Positions 25,885 through 34,302 of a DNA stretch of 47,750 bases are shown piece by piece; the stretch's first letter is position 1, and every line of letters begins with the position of its first letter. The DNA is taken from contig JAHDHZ010000016.1 in NCBI GenBank assembly GCA_020631045.1, positions 1 to 47,750 of the forward strand, written 5' to 3'. Position numbers and translations under genes: made by a program. The stretch comes from Flavobacteriales bacterium. GTDB taxonomy: Bacteria > Bacteroidota > Bacteroidia > Flavobacteriales_G > JALEGO01. The notes under the pieces are model-generated. The model was not told where the DNA came from, did not search any database, and worked only from the letters and a program-made list of their open reading frames with translations.

Positions 25885-26415
25885 TTAAACTGCACTTTTC
25901 TTTACCCTTCGCTTCGCTTTATAAAACCCCTTATCAGCCACATAAATTGTTTTATGTACCTCACAAAACACCTTACTTTGATTTTTGTCTGTTAATTCAG
26001 AAGTTTTAATCAATTCTATCTCATTTTTTGCTTTCACTTCAGCTTTGATTTGCTCTAGCTCTTCGGTAGTAAAAATGAACCTGGTATATAAATCTTGATT
26101 TGCAGGGCGCTTGAAGTTAATTTGAGCAGATTTATCCCACACCACATAGTCATCACCCAATAAATTGATCAATTGCACCATGTAAATTGGGTCTACCGCT
26201 GAGAACATGCTGCCTCCGAAAATAGTGCCTACATAGTTCTTGTTTTTGTAGCTAATGGGTAGCTTTACCTCAATATTTAATAAATCTTTTGAAACCTCAA
26301 CAATCTTTGCGGTACTTCTGCGGTACATCGGCGAGAGGTTGAAAGCATGCTTGAATAAAGTGTGCTTTGAAATTACTTTTGTGCCAATTTTAGTGAGGGT
26401 TTGATAAAAGCCCAT
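25885..26415 (-). CDS. DUF4442 hotdog-fold protein
   Basis: A 176-residue protein of the DUF4442 family, related to hotdog thioesterases such as PaaI. Characteristic parts are RRSTAKIVEVSKDLLNIEVK, then NYVGTIFGGSMFSAVDPIYM (the central helix of the hotdog fold) and VWDKSAQINFKRPANQDL. No membrane segment or signal peptide is present. A thioesterase role on acyl-CoA is possible, but substrates of this subfamily are not established. It stands alone, with a strong hairpin between it and the next gene upstream. Confidence 0.85.
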   Translation of the reverse strand: MGFYQTLTKIGTKVISKHTLFKHAFNLSPMYRRSTAKIVEVSKDLLNIEVKLPISYKNKNYVGTIFGGSMFSAVDPIYMVQLINLLGDDYVVWDKSAQINFKRPANQDLYTRFIFTTEELEQIKAEVKAKNEIELIKTSELTDKNQSKVFCEVHKTIYVADKGFYKAKRRVKKSAV

Positions 26416-26450
26416 GGGGTTTGATTTTTGGGGTGGATGTAAAGTGAAAA

Positions 26451-26487
26451 GGGGCTAAACGCAGTTCGAAGAATTGCGTTTAGCCCC
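26451..26487 (-). terminator. Strong Rho-independent terminator after the DUF937-like gene
   Basis: GGGGCTAAACGCA pairs perfectly with TGCGTTTAGCCCC (13 bp). Four more inner pairs, one of them G-U, close on a GAA loop. Read on the minus strand the stem is followed by TTTT. It lies 24 bases downstream of the stop at 26511. Confidence 0.75.
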
Positions 26488-26510
26488 CTAAATGGTTGTT
26501 TTGTTGTTGA

Positions 26511-26966
26511 TTATTTCCCGAATAATCCGCCGATTTTATCTTTCAAAAGATTTCCAGCGATGTTTTTTACCATATCACCAGCAGAGCCTGATCCACCCAA
26601 AAGACCTAAAAGGTTAGACTCGTTTCCGCCCACTTTGTCTGAAAATAATTTGGTAATAATCGGGATCAAATACTGAGTAATGCCAGAAGCCTTTGCATTG
26701 TCAAATCCTAATTTACCAACTAAATTAGAGGTTAAATTAGAAGTTAATCCATTTAAAATAGCATTGCCTCCAGCATTGTTGTCTTGGCTAGAAAACAAGT
26801 TTAACATGCCTTCTAATCCATTAGAAGATTCTTTTTCAATGGTTCCGTTTACTGTGTCTTTAATTGCCCCCAAAGTTGAGTCAATTTGATTGTTGTCTAA
26901 TCCGAATTTTGAGCCTAAGTTTTCAGCCACCTCTGACTTTAACCCATCTAATATTGCATCGATCAT
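26511..26966 (-). CDS. DUF937-like helical repeat protein
   Basis: A 151-residue protein that is Gly-, Asn- and Leu-rich. It contains two related helical units (LKSEVAENLGSKFGLDNNQI and LTSNLTSNLVGKLGFDNAKA) and a tail LLGLLGGSGSAGDMVKNIAG. This is the appearance of DUF937/YidB-like proteins. No signal peptide or membrane anchor is visible. The function of the family is not known. It has its own strong terminator and is probably transcribed alone. Confidence 0.75.
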   Translation of the reverse strand: MIDAILDGLKSEVAENLGSKFGLDNNQIDSTLGAIKDTVNGTIEKESSNGLEGMLNLFSSQDNNAGGNAILNGLTSNLTSNLVGKLGFDNAKASGITQYLIPIITKLFSDKVGGNESNLLGLLGGSGSAGDMVKNIAGNLLKDKIGGLFGK

Positions 26967-27048
26967 GATTCTTAAAGTTTTAAATTGTAACTCAAAAATA
27001 AACTAAAAAGCCTTACTGATGCTTTAAAAGTTGGTCAGCAACCAATTA

Positions 27049-28452
27049 TTACTTGCCAGAAGAGAAAATAAAATCGTAAGTAATAAACAACATAATGGCA
27101 TAATACCTGCTTTTTACGTTGTTTTTCACTGTAAAATCAAACAAATTATCAGCTGTAATGTTTCTTGAAAGATCAACCAATTGACGCCCTCCTCCGCTCG
27201 AGCTATAGGCAAAATCAAGCCCTATGGCAAATTCATTTTTATTAGCCTGAAAACTACCTCCCGTTGAAAAGTGAAACACATCGCCTACCGAACCTAAATA
27301 TTCAGTTTTTTGGTTTACTGAAATGATATTGTCTTGATTAAAATCTGTTCTAAAACCTGTAAACCAAGTCAGTCTGTCAGAGACCTTATGTTGAATACCC
27401 ATCGCTAAATTAAACACCGCCTTGTTTTTACTAGTTACGATTGTGGGAACATTAGAAGGCGTAGCGGTTAATCCATCAAAACTATCGTCAACATCTTCAA
27501 AGACTGTGTAGTTCTTAATCTTAAAAAAATATTCACAAGCCATAGATACTTTTGTGTCATGCACATTAAAATCTACTCCTAAACCTATTGAACTAGGAGA
27601 TTTATACTGCACTTGATCGACACTCCTTCTATTTGAGATTGAAAGTGAAATCGCTGAAGAAGTGTCTATTCGATGATCTTCAATATTATATCCACCACGT
27701 GTTCTGTATGCTGCATATTGAGGTGAAGTGTAGGTAAGGCCCAGCCCGAAGTTTTTACCAGTGTAGCTAAATCCAAACTTTGTGATAAAAGCACTCTGAA
27801 TATCAATGTTGTATGCAAATTCATTGCGCCAAGAAGCAATCAAATTAGTAGGTAGATCTCTATCTGTAATTTCTTTTTTGAAATTAAAGTTTAAATCTTC
27901 TCCATGCCATACAGAATACTGAGAAAATCCTACAGCAATTTTTTCATTGATCTTAAAGGCACTACCAACAGCCAACCACTCCTCAAAAACCTGTCTTCTG
28001 AAATTAATGTCTGCCCTAAAAAGCTCTAAATCTGGAGTGGTCAAGTCAACTACACGATCTCTAAATTTAATGTCTGTTCTATATCTTCTAAAAGTCGCTA
28101 ATCCAACAATAAAACGATCTGTTTTTAAGGGCTTGAAACGCACTCCAGCAAAACCAGGAGCATAAAATAATCCATCGTCTTGAATGGTGTTGTTGTCTCC
28201 TAAGAAATTGTCTGTTCTAAGATTTGCATAAGTAGGGCTTAAATAAGAAAACGTAAAACCCAAATTGTTGTCTTGAGCCATCGCGCCAGGATTATAAAAA
28301 ATTGAGGTTTCACCAGCAGGAGAGGCAATCACAGCTCCATTCAATAAAAGCCCTTTAGCCCCATATTGATAAGACCAGTAATGAGCATCTTGTTGTGCAA
28401 ACACACTAACAACAAACAAACATTGAAGAGCTATATATATTCCCTTTTTCAT
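27049..28452 (-). CDS. OmpP1/FadL-type outer membrane porin
   Basis: The protein has 467 residues. A signal peptide (KKGIYIALQCLFVVSVFAQ) is followed by the FadL N-terminal plug-like segment (GAVIASPAGETSIFYNPGAM, AQDNNLGFTFSYLSP). The rest is a run of amphipathic strands typical of a 14-stranded barrel (FGLGLTYTSPQYAAY, FNLAMGIQHKVSDRLTWFTG), ending in YAIMLFITYDFIF. FadL proteins let hydrophobic compounds, such as long-chain fatty acids, cross the outer membrane. The Bacteroidota subgroup is broad, so the ligand is unknown. It appears monocistronic. Confidence 0.85.
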   Translation of the reverse strand: MKKGIYIALQCLFVVSVFAQQDAHYWSYQYGAKGLLLNGAVIASPAGETSIFYNPGAMAQDNNLGFTFSYLSPTYANLRTDNFLGDNNTIQDDGLFYAPGFAGVRFKPLKTDRFIVGLATFRRYRTDIKFRDRVVDLTTPDLELFRADINFRRQVFEEWLAVGSAFKINEKIAVGFSQYSVWHGEDLNFNFKKEITDRDLPTNLIASWRNEFAYNIDIQSAFITKFGFSYTGKNFGLGLTYTSPQYAAYRTRGGYNIEDHRIDTSSAISLSISNRRSVDQVQYKSPSSIGLGVDFNVHDTKVSMACEYFFKIKNYTVFEDVDDSFDGLTATPSNVPTIVTSKNKAVFNLAMGIQHKVSDRLTWFTGFRTDFNQDNIISVNQKTEYLGSVGDVFHFSTGGSFQANKNEFAIGLDFAYSSSGGGRQLVDLSRNITADNLFDFTVKNNVKSRYYAIMLFITYDFIFSSGK

Positions 28453-28532
28453 AAAAACAGTAGAGAAATATACAATTATTTATAGTTTTTGGGGTATAAA
28501 AACAAATGCATGTTTTAACTATAAGCAGTTTC

Positions 28533-29021
28533 TTAATCTAAAATCTCATCATCACTCACTCTTTGAATTAAGCTGTCAATTTCTTTAATGACTTCTCTGC
28601 GCTTTTGTTTTGCTTTTACGATAATTTCTTCAGGGTTTGAAGTGTTGGCAATTTGAATATTGTAAAAATTAATAAGCGTATTTAAGGCGTTTAAACGGGC
28701 TGTGATTTTCATTTGTTCTACTTGCTCTGTCAATGCTTTTTCTGATTTCACTTGTGCTTTAGCAGATTTTTTAAGCTCGGTTCTGTTTAGCTCTATTTCT
28801 TTTCTTTGTAGCAATAAATCTTCTTTTTGAAGTATTATGGTATAAAGCAGTCCAGCAAAGGCAAGGCCTGAAAATAAAGCATTTACAGCACCAAACAAGT
28901 CTCCAAATGCACCTCGATCTGACCAATTATTTATAAAAAAATAAATGAATAAAAACGAGAGCATCCAAACAACTACAACAGCAATAGCTAGAGCCAAAAA
29001 TCGACCTGGTTTTCGAATCAT
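28533..29021 (-). CDS. Small membrane protein with coiled coil
   Basis: A 162-residue protein with two membrane helices (about 8-30: FLALAIAVVVVWMLSFLFIYFF; about 43-63: GAVNALFSGLAFAGLLYTII, each read as the core of the segment). A charged helix follows that should form a coiled coil (QKEDLLLQRKEIELNRTELK, KSEKALTEQVEQMKIT). Proteins of this architecture are scattered in many genomes, often in accessory regions. The function is unknown. It lies just downstream of the MscS remnant. Confidence 0.7.
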   Translation of the reverse strand: MIRKPGRFLALAIAVVVVWMLSFLFIYFFINNWSDRGAFGDLFGAVNALFSGLAFAGLLYTIILQKEDLLLQRKEIELNRTELKKSAKAQVKSEKALTEQVEQMKITARLNALNTLINFYNIQIANTSNPEEIIVKAKQKRREVIKEIDSLIQRVSDDEILD

Positions 29022-29026
29022 AGAGA

Positions 29027-29281
29027 TTAAAGTTTTAATGGGCTTTTAATGTGTATATCAGTTTGGGGGAATGCTACCACTACATTGTGTGCTCTAAATA
29101 ATTCATCAATTTTAAAACACAACTCACTTTTCACATCACCCACTCTGAATAATTCTTTTGTCCAAAAATAAACTTCAAAATCTAAAAAAGAAGAACCAAA
29201 ATCATTAAATCTTACAAAAGGAGATGGGTTTTTCAATACAGCTTCATTTAAATTTGTTGCTTTTAAAAGAAGTTTTTCATA
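29027..29281 (-). pseudogene. Headless C-terminal fragment of an MscS-family channel
   Basis: Read from TAT at 29279-29281, the frame gives about 84 residues: YEKLLLKATNLNEAVLKNPS, PFVRFNDFGSSFLDFEVYFW, then TKELFRVGDVKSELCFKIDE and a tail ending DIHIKSPLKL. This is the C-terminal beta/alpha domain of a MscS-type channel, with the conserved PSPFVRFNDFG and PQTDIHIK. The membrane part and any start are missing. The fragment begins directly after the stop codon of the deacylase gene and is in its frame, which marks a recombination joint. It differs from the intact mscS at 4361. Confidence 0.75.
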
Positions 29282-30241
29282 TCACGCAATTATTCCTAAA
29301 TGCAGAATTCTTCCGCCTGTTTGATTTACAGGGTTAACGCTTTTTCCGATTACAATACCATCTTGTGGTGCAAAATATTCTTGAATTAAGCCTCCAAACA
29401 AATCTCGCTGTTGTGCAATTAAGTCTCCTTTTTTTATGAACTGAGTAATAGAAGGAAGTACAGTGAGTAAGCCTCCAGTGCTTGTGTAAATCCAATACGA
29501 TTTTTTACAAACTACAGCTGGTGTTTCAGGTTCATCGATTTCTCCTTGCACCATTTTTAAGTACACTAAGGCATTGTATAGACCAGTTAAGCCAGAGCGA
29601 ATCATGCCTTTTTGAAAAGTGTGAGGGTTTCCTACTTCAAGAGTAATGGCAGGAATATTTTTTTCATTAGCCGCCCCTCTAAGTGTTCCATCAGAGGCAG
29701 TTTTATGTACCACTATTTGGCCATTTTGAAGCAAGGCTAATTTTTTTGTAATGGTATCAGAAAGATCAGCTCTTATATAATAAGAGTTTATTCTACCTGT
29801 AGATGCAGTATGTAAATCAATGAGATAATCTACATCTTTAACTACTTTATTAAAGAAATTATATACATATGCTTCACTTACATTTCCATTTTCAATGCCA
29901 GGAAAAATATGATTTAAATCAACATTGTCAATAAACCGTCTTTTTTTTCGATGAAAAGCAGGAATATTTACCACAGGAACGCCAATAATGTTTCCATGTA
30001 ATTCAGTAAAATTGACCTCATCAAACAACCTTTGAATCACAGGAATTCCGTTGAGCTCATTGCCATGAACTGCTGCGGTAATACCCACTGTTTTTCCATC
30101 AAAAGCCCCTTTTGCAACTATTACAGGGATAGATAAAGGTGTTGCGGTAGGCCCATCAACAATTTTTAACCAAAACTTGTGCACCCCAGGCTCTAGAAGA
30201 TCGATTTGTAGATGTTCAATTTTAGGAATTTCCATATTCAT
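29282..30241 (-). CDS. Succinylglutamate desuccinylase/aspartoacylase (M14-type) family deacylase
   Basis: The protein has 319 residues. The zinc-binding His and Glu are in AAVHGNELNGIPVIQ, the third ligand in YLIDLHTASTGRI, and the likely catalytic Glu in ITLEVGNPHTFQKG. This is the pattern of the AstE/AspA family, which hydrolyses N-acyl amino acids or related amides. A C-terminal beta domain follows (KKSYWIYTSTGGLLTVLPSI; LHLGIIA). It is the last gene of the ATP-grasp cluster and overlaps the GshB-like gene by 20 bp. Together they could form and trim an amide bond. Start choice is either of two Met codons two residues apart. Confidence 0.88.
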   Translation of the reverse strand: MNMEIPKIEHLQIDLLEPGVHKFWLKIVDGPTATPLSIPVIVAKGAFDGKTVGITAAVHGNELNGIPVIQRLFDEVNFTELHGNIIGVPVVNIPAFHRKKRRFIDNVDLNHIFPGIENGNVSEAYVYNFFNKVVKDVDYLIDLHTASTGRINSYYIRADLSDTITKKLALLQNGQIVVHKTASDGTLRGAANEKNIPAITLEVGNPHTFQKGMIRSGLTGLYNALVYLKMVQGEIDEPETPAVVCKKSYWIYTSTGGLLTVLPSITQFIKKGDLIAQQRDLFGGLIQEYFAPQDGIVIGKSVNPVNQTGGRILHLGIIA

Positions 30242-31217
30242 CTTCTAAGAATTTAATAAGTTCATTTGAATACTGTTTAAATACATTTTTTTGCCCAAAA
30301 CTATATAATGGCTGTAGACCACCAATGCTTAAAGTATTAATTTCTGAAATCATTCTTTTGCCAACAGAATTGGTCAGTAAATCAATGCCATACATAAAGA
30401 CTTTGTGCTTTTTAAAAATGGGGTTTAAATATTCTACAATTGCTCGATCTCGTTTATCTAAACTGCTAATTTCAGAGATACCCCCTTGAGCTGCGTTACA
30501 CATCCATCCACCATCTTTTGGTTTTCTAATTAAAGCGCCTAAGGGTTTACCATTTACTACAACAATGCGTTTGTCTCCCTCTTCAATTAAAGGCATATAC
30601 TTCATTGCCAAGTATGGCTGTTTATTCAGCTCATACCATTCTTGAAAATCATCAAGACTCATCTGTTTTTGATGACCAAAATATGCAATGCCTTTTTGAA
30701 GCTTGATAATGCCTTTTCCGCCATAATTTTTTAAAGGCTTCAACACAATGGCAAACCGTGCATAAAAAGCCTCAATATCTTGCCAATTTAAACAAAGTTT
30801 TACTGGAGGTACATACTGATCTAATTGCATTAAAAAAGACTTATCACTTAAAGCTTCTATTGATTCAATATTGTTGATGACAGCACAGTTTTTAAAACGC
30901 CCTTTAATGCTTTTAAAGAAATTGGGGTGTACCGGTCTTGGCAATCTAAACAAAATAGTATTGATAGCCATGGGGAGGTGCTTTTTAGCATTCAATATTT
31001 TGCTTTTAAATGTTTTAACATCAATTTTTTCATCAACTTCTAAAATATACATTGAAGCTGAACGCTCTCCGTTAAAAAAAGCATCATTTCTTTTGTCAGA
31101 TCTACTGCACACAAAAACTTTATCAATTTTTCTGTGCTTCACTAATGCATTGGTAATTCCGTAAAACGAATTACTAGAATTGTGCTTTTTATGATCTGTT
31201 AAAACAAGTACATTCAT
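30222..31217 (-). CDS. GshB-like ATP-grasp ligase
   Basis: A 331-residue protein resembling bacterial glutathione synthetase. The ATP-grasp glycine-rich loop is VLKPLKNYGGKGIIKLQ. The substrate-side elements are EGDKRIVVVNGKPLGALIRK, CNAAQGGISE and, near the end, MISEINTLSIGGLQPLY with the Mg-binding Glu-x-Asn. Enzymes of this fold join a carboxylate to an amine through an acyl phosphate. The N-terminal domain (MNVLVLTDHKKHNSSNSFYG) is GshB-like but not identical. Overlaps with both neighbours (ATGA with VOC; 20 bp with the deacylase) imply one translated unit. Whether it makes glutathione or a dedicated peptide is open. Confidence 0.85.
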   Translation of the reverse strand: MNVLVLTDHKKHNSSNSFYGITNALVKHRKIDKVFVCSRSDKRNDAFFNGERSASMYILEVDEKIDVKTFKSKILNAKKHLPMAINTILFRLPRPVHPNFFKSIKGRFKNCAVINNIESIEALSDKSFLMQLDQYVPPVKLCLNWQDIEAFYARFAIVLKPLKNYGGKGIIKLQKGIAYFGHQKQMSLDDFQEWYELNKQPYLAMKYMPLIEEGDKRIVVVNGKPLGALIRKPKDGGWMCNAAQGGISEISSLDKRDRAIVEYLNPIFKKHKVFMYGIDLLTNSVGKRMISEINTLSIGGLQPLYSFGQKNVFKQYSNELIKFLEDEYGNS

Positions 31218-31639
31218 TGTTTTTCAATAGGAGTAAAAATGTGCCTTTTATCTTTAAAGGCTTTAAATTCAATCATGTTTTCACTAGGATCTTTCACAAA
31301 CATGGAGTATTGCTCATAGTTTGACCCTTCAAAAAAAGTAGTTGAAAGGTTTAAAATTTCTACTTTTTTTTCAGTTAAATAGCGTTTCATTGAATGCCAT
31401 GCTTGTTCTGATAAAATAATGCCAAAATGGTGTGGTGGAACAGCTAGTTCATGCAAGCGTTTATTGTTTCTCGGTTTTGTTTTTTGTTCATCTAGCTGAA
31501 CGGTAAGTTGATGATTATAAAAATTTACATCAAACCATTTTGTCGTTTGCCTACCAATATCAAGGCCAAGAATATTTTTATAAAACTGCTTGGCCTTATC
31601 AATATCATTTACTGTAATTGCCAGATGAAAAACATTCAT
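31214..31639 (-). CDS. VOC/glyoxalase-fold protein
   Basis: A 141-residue protein from the ATG at 31639; a longer frame from 31672 would overlap the previous gene. It starts FHLAITVNDIDKAKQFYKNI, the typical first beta-alpha unit of the vicinal-oxygen-chelate fold. Likely metal ligands are His5, a His in PPHHFGIILSEQ and Glu in SENMIEFKAF. Family members include glyoxalases, dioxygenases and antibiotic-resistance proteins. It sits 4 bp after the small secreted protein gene and overlaps the GshB-like gene (ATGA). It could act on the cluster's product. Confidence 0.82.
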   Translation of the reverse strand: MNVFHLAITVNDIDKAKQFYKNILGLDIGRQTTKWFDVNFYNHQLTVQLDEQKTKPRNNKRLHELAVPPHHFGIILSEQAWHSMKRYLTEKKVEILNLSTTFFEGSNYEQYSMFVKDPSENMIEFKAFKDKRHIFTPIEKQ

Positions 31640-31643
31640 GTTT

Positions 31644-31976
31644 CTAGTTTTCATCATCTTCTTCAATTTCAAATTCTTCTTCTTCAGCTGGCTTTAAAGT
31701 TTTGAGTATATATATATCATCACCATCAAGATCTTCTTGGATTTTATAAGTAAGCTCAAAAACCACACCTTCTGAAGTGCTTGTATTTAACTCGTATTGT
31801 TTGATCAGGGCTTCAGGAACTTCTTCAAAAAAGTATGAGATTCCTCCTTCAGTTTCAAATTCGTAATTGTGTTGAAAAAAGCCATTATAAACCGCTACAA
31901 TGCGTTGGGAAAAAGCTGCGTTACTATTTAGTAAAAATGCTAAAATAGATCCTTTAAAAAAGTTTATTTTATTCAT
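31644..31976 (-). CDS. Small secreted acidic protein, 110 residues
   Basis: No known family is recognised. A signal peptide (MNKINFFKGSILAFLLNSNAAFSQ, cut after FSQ by analogy) leads to a small beta-rich domain (RIVAVYNGFFQHNYEFETEG, VVFELTYKIQEDLDGDDIYI) and a very acidic tail (EEEEFEIEEDDEN). It is inside the ATP-grasp cluster, 25 bp after the large ATP-grasp gene. It may be an exported partner, substrate or binding protein of the system; the acidic tail could be a modification site, but that is speculation. Confidence 0.7.
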   Translation of the reverse strand: MNKINFFKGSILAFLLNSNAAFSQRIVAVYNGFFQHNYEFETEGGISYFFEEVPEALIKQYELNTSTSEGVVFELTYKIQEDLDGDDIYILKTLKPAEEEEFEIEEDDEN

Positions 31977-32001
31977 GTTTAAAAATTAATGGGTTATATT
32001 A

Positions 32002-33447
32002 TTATTCTTTAATTAGTTCGCTTTGTATTTCATTTATTAGTATTTGATCATTGTTTAATGATTTAAAAAGCTTTGTTTTAAGTCCGCCTTTTTGAGATTT
32101 CAAGTTAATTGCTAATTTATCAATTGCAATGGTTGATAGCACTACCTGAATGAAGCCTTCAATTAAATCATCTATGCTTATACCTAATTGATTAAACCCT
32201 CTTCTTTCCATAACTAATAATCTTGATGTGTCGCTTGACCAAGACAAGTCTTTGTTTTTGATAGAGAGATTTGTGCCCAGTATTTCCCAAGAAGATTGCC
32301 CTTCTTTTAAGTGCCCAGTTAAGGGTTTTAAAGCTCTTCTAGAATACAAAGAAAGTGGTCTTAGGCCTTCTTTTGTTGCATGCACCATAATTCTAAAGTC
32401 TAACACATATGAAAACCCTTTTTTATTGGGCATAGAACCCACATGGTAAAACACGCCTTCACTTGAGGTAGAGCTCCAATTATAATTTCCAATCAAGCTC
32501 TGTACAATAAATTTTTCGTAGTGAAACTCTTGGTTCATGAAATCTTTAAGCTCTTTTTCGCTGGTAATGGTAAAAACCCCTTGCCCTGCATTGCTGTAAG
32601 GAATTTTTATAACGCCTTTTCCTCCCAGTTTTTGAATCCACAACGGAATTTCTTCTTTGTTAACATCCCAAATGGTTTGTGGGGTTAAAATCTTCAGGTT
32701 TTTTTCGGCAAGCTCCGCATTGTAAAAAGAGTATGCTTTTGAGGCTACAAGTTTATTTCTTCCTCCGGCTAAACAAGTAATAACGGGGTTAATGATTGTA
32801 GTTTTAGAAGCAATAGGAAGTCTATTCCATGGCTTTTGCGTTAAGTATCTAAAAACAAAATCTAGTTGAATCCATTTTTTTGAATCAAAAAATTCTAAAT
32901 AGCCTGATTTTGATAGACGAATATGACTTTTATCTTCATGATTATAAAATGCAATTAAGTGCACTTGTTTTTTTGTTGCTTCAGCTAAGGCATGCGCATA
33001 GCCAGAGGCTTCCATATAATTTTTATCATATATTACGGCCAAAGTCCCGTTTTTGACTTTATTTTTATACAATCCTAAAATTGTTTGATCAACAAACCTT
33101 TTATACCCCCCCATTTCTTCATATTCATCAATTAAAGGCATTGATTTTTGCCCTGAAGGACAAGAGTTATTCTCAATAACAATCATTTTTTTATTGCCTT
33201 CTTTTGTGGTTACATGAAGTAAATCTGCTCCAGAAAGCAGATAATGCTTAGGCTTGTAACTCAATATTTGGCCAAGCTCTTGAGGCGATACTTTAGGATT
33301 TAAATGACAGTAGCGCTCAACAATTTGTTTGTTAGACAGGCCAAAGAAAAATTTAATGGCTGGATGAATGGTCGCATTAATTGCTTTTTCATACCAATGA
33401 TTTTCTGGCACAAAGTTTTCTGGTTGAATTTGAAGTGTTTTTTGCAT
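32002..33447 (-). CDS. Large ATP-grasp ligase-like protein, 481 residues
   Basis: The preferred start is the ATG at 33447, 7 bp after the SET gene stop; an upstream ATG at 33516 would overlap it. The N-terminal half contains ADLLHVTTKEGNKKMIVIEN and NSCPSGQKSMPLIDEYEEMG. The ATP-grasp core follows: KLGGKGVIKIPYSNAGQGVF (glycine-rich loop), YEKFIVQSLIGNYNWSSTSS and YVLDFRIMVHATKEGLRPLS. This order fits an ATP-dependent carboxylate-amine ligase. I do not recognise the exact subfamily. It is the biggest enzyme of the cluster, and with the GshB-like protein it gives two ligases in one operon. Confidence 0.78.
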   Translation of the reverse strand: MQKTLQIQPENFVPENHWYEKAINATIHPAIKFFFGLSNKQIVERYCHLNPKVSPQELGQILSYKPKHYLLSGADLLHVTTKEGNKKMIVIENNSCPSGQKSMPLIDEYEEMGGYKRFVDQTILGLYKNKVKNGTLAVIYDKNYMEASGYAHALAEATKKQVHLIAFYNHEDKSHIRLSKSGYLEFFDSKKWIQLDFVFRYLTQKPWNRLPIASKTTIINPVITCLAGGRNKLVASKAYSFYNAELAEKNLKILTPQTIWDVNKEEIPLWIQKLGGKGVIKIPYSNAGQGVFTITSEKELKDFMNQEFHYEKFIVQSLIGNYNWSSTSSEGVFYHVGSMPNKKGFSYVLDFRIMVHATKEGLRPLSLYSRRALKPLTGHLKEGQSSWEILGTNLSIKNKDLSWSSDTSRLLVMERRGFNQLGISIDDLIEGFIQVVLSTIAIDKLAINLKSQKGGLKTKLFKSLNNDQILINEIQSELIKE

Positions 33448-33454
33448 AATTCTA

Positions 33455-34018
33455 CTAAGAGTTAGATGGATTTTCAAAAATGATTGAGTCAAAAAAATCC
33501 CATAAAGGCTGGGCAATTAATTCTTTTAGTGGTTGATGTACAGATCTGATTTGGTGCACAGCACTTAACAGTTTTTTATTCCAATATGAAGCCATTATTT
33601 CGGGTTGATTTAATTTATAGGCGTAAATTCCTACTTCTTTTAAATCTTCTGCTTCGATGTTGGTAGAAAAGTCTTTTTCAAAACCATTGCAATAACTTAC
33701 CACAGACCCGGGATAAATATCTTTCGTAGCAACTTCAAATCCCAAACCGGTAAAAGAAATGTTTGCTTGTTTGTTATAAGCAATGTATTTGCGATGATCC
33801 CAGGCTAAAACGTATGTGCCAAAAGCATTTTTAAAACAATGTTTATCTTTTACTTTTGTAAGCTTTGGGTGTACAAACAATAAATCAAGTTCTGTAAACA
33901 AGCGATCAAAATCATCTTTAACCCAAGTGATTGTACCCATAGGCACAAAATCTTTAGCTACAACAAAGTACGTGTTGTTGGTTGCATTAAACTGAGACGA
34001 AAAATCTGGATGTACCAT
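33455..34018 (-). CDS. SET-domain protein with altered core motif
   Basis: A 187-residue protein with the layout of a compact SET domain: YFVVAKDFVPMGTITWVKDD at the start, then FGTYVLAWDHRKYIA and GFEVATKDIYPGSVVSYCNGF. In SET methyltransferases the motif NHSCxPN binds S-adenosylmethionine. Here residues 80-86 read AYNKQAN, so only the last Asn is kept. The final Tyr region is also different. It may have lost methylation or use another chemistry. It is coupled by shared bases to the gene before it and is followed by the ATP-grasp gene. Confidence 0.72.
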   Translation of the reverse strand: MVHPDFSSQFNATNNTYFVVAKDFVPMGTITWVKDDFDRLFTELDLLFVHPKLTKVKDKHCFKNAFGTYVLAWDHRKYIAYNKQANISFTGLGFEVATKDIYPGSVVSYCNGFEKDFSTNIEAEDLKEVGIYAYKLNQPEIMASYWNKKLLSAVHQIRSVHQPLKELIAQPLWDFFDSIIFENPSNS

Positions 34019-34302
34019 TACAAGTTGTTTTCAAATTCAAAATCGATATCGTTATCAAAAAAATCTTTCATTGACATCTCATAAATAAGATCTGGCCCTA
34101 ACATATCATTGATTTGCTGCTTATCTACTTTGATTAAGTATGTGCAATTTTCAGTTGCAACAAGAATAGCTTTGCTTGATGTTCCATCTTTTTCTTTAAT
34201 GTTAATCATGTGCTTGTCAATACCAAACATATAATTAGATCTAATCTGCTTTAATAAATCTGATGATAGATTTGAAAGCCCAACAATAATCTTAGTTTTC
34301 AT
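34018..34302 (-). CDS. Small protein of unknown function, 94 residues
   Basis: No family is recognised. The sequence is alpha/beta: KIIVGLSNLSSDLLKQIRSN, then ILVATENCTYLIKVDKQQIN and an acidic end (KDFFDNDIDFEFENNL). There is no signal peptide or membrane segment. Its start shares one base with the stop of the preceding gene, and its stop shares one with the SET gene start, so the three are translated together. It could be an adaptor or a substrate of the ATP-grasp enzymes; nothing in the sequence decides this. Confidence 0.65.
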   Translation of the reverse strand: MKTKIIVGLSNLSSDLLKQIRSNYMFGIDKHMINIKEKDGTSSKAILVATENCTYLIKVDKQQINDMLGPDLIYEMSMKDFFDNDIDFEFENNL

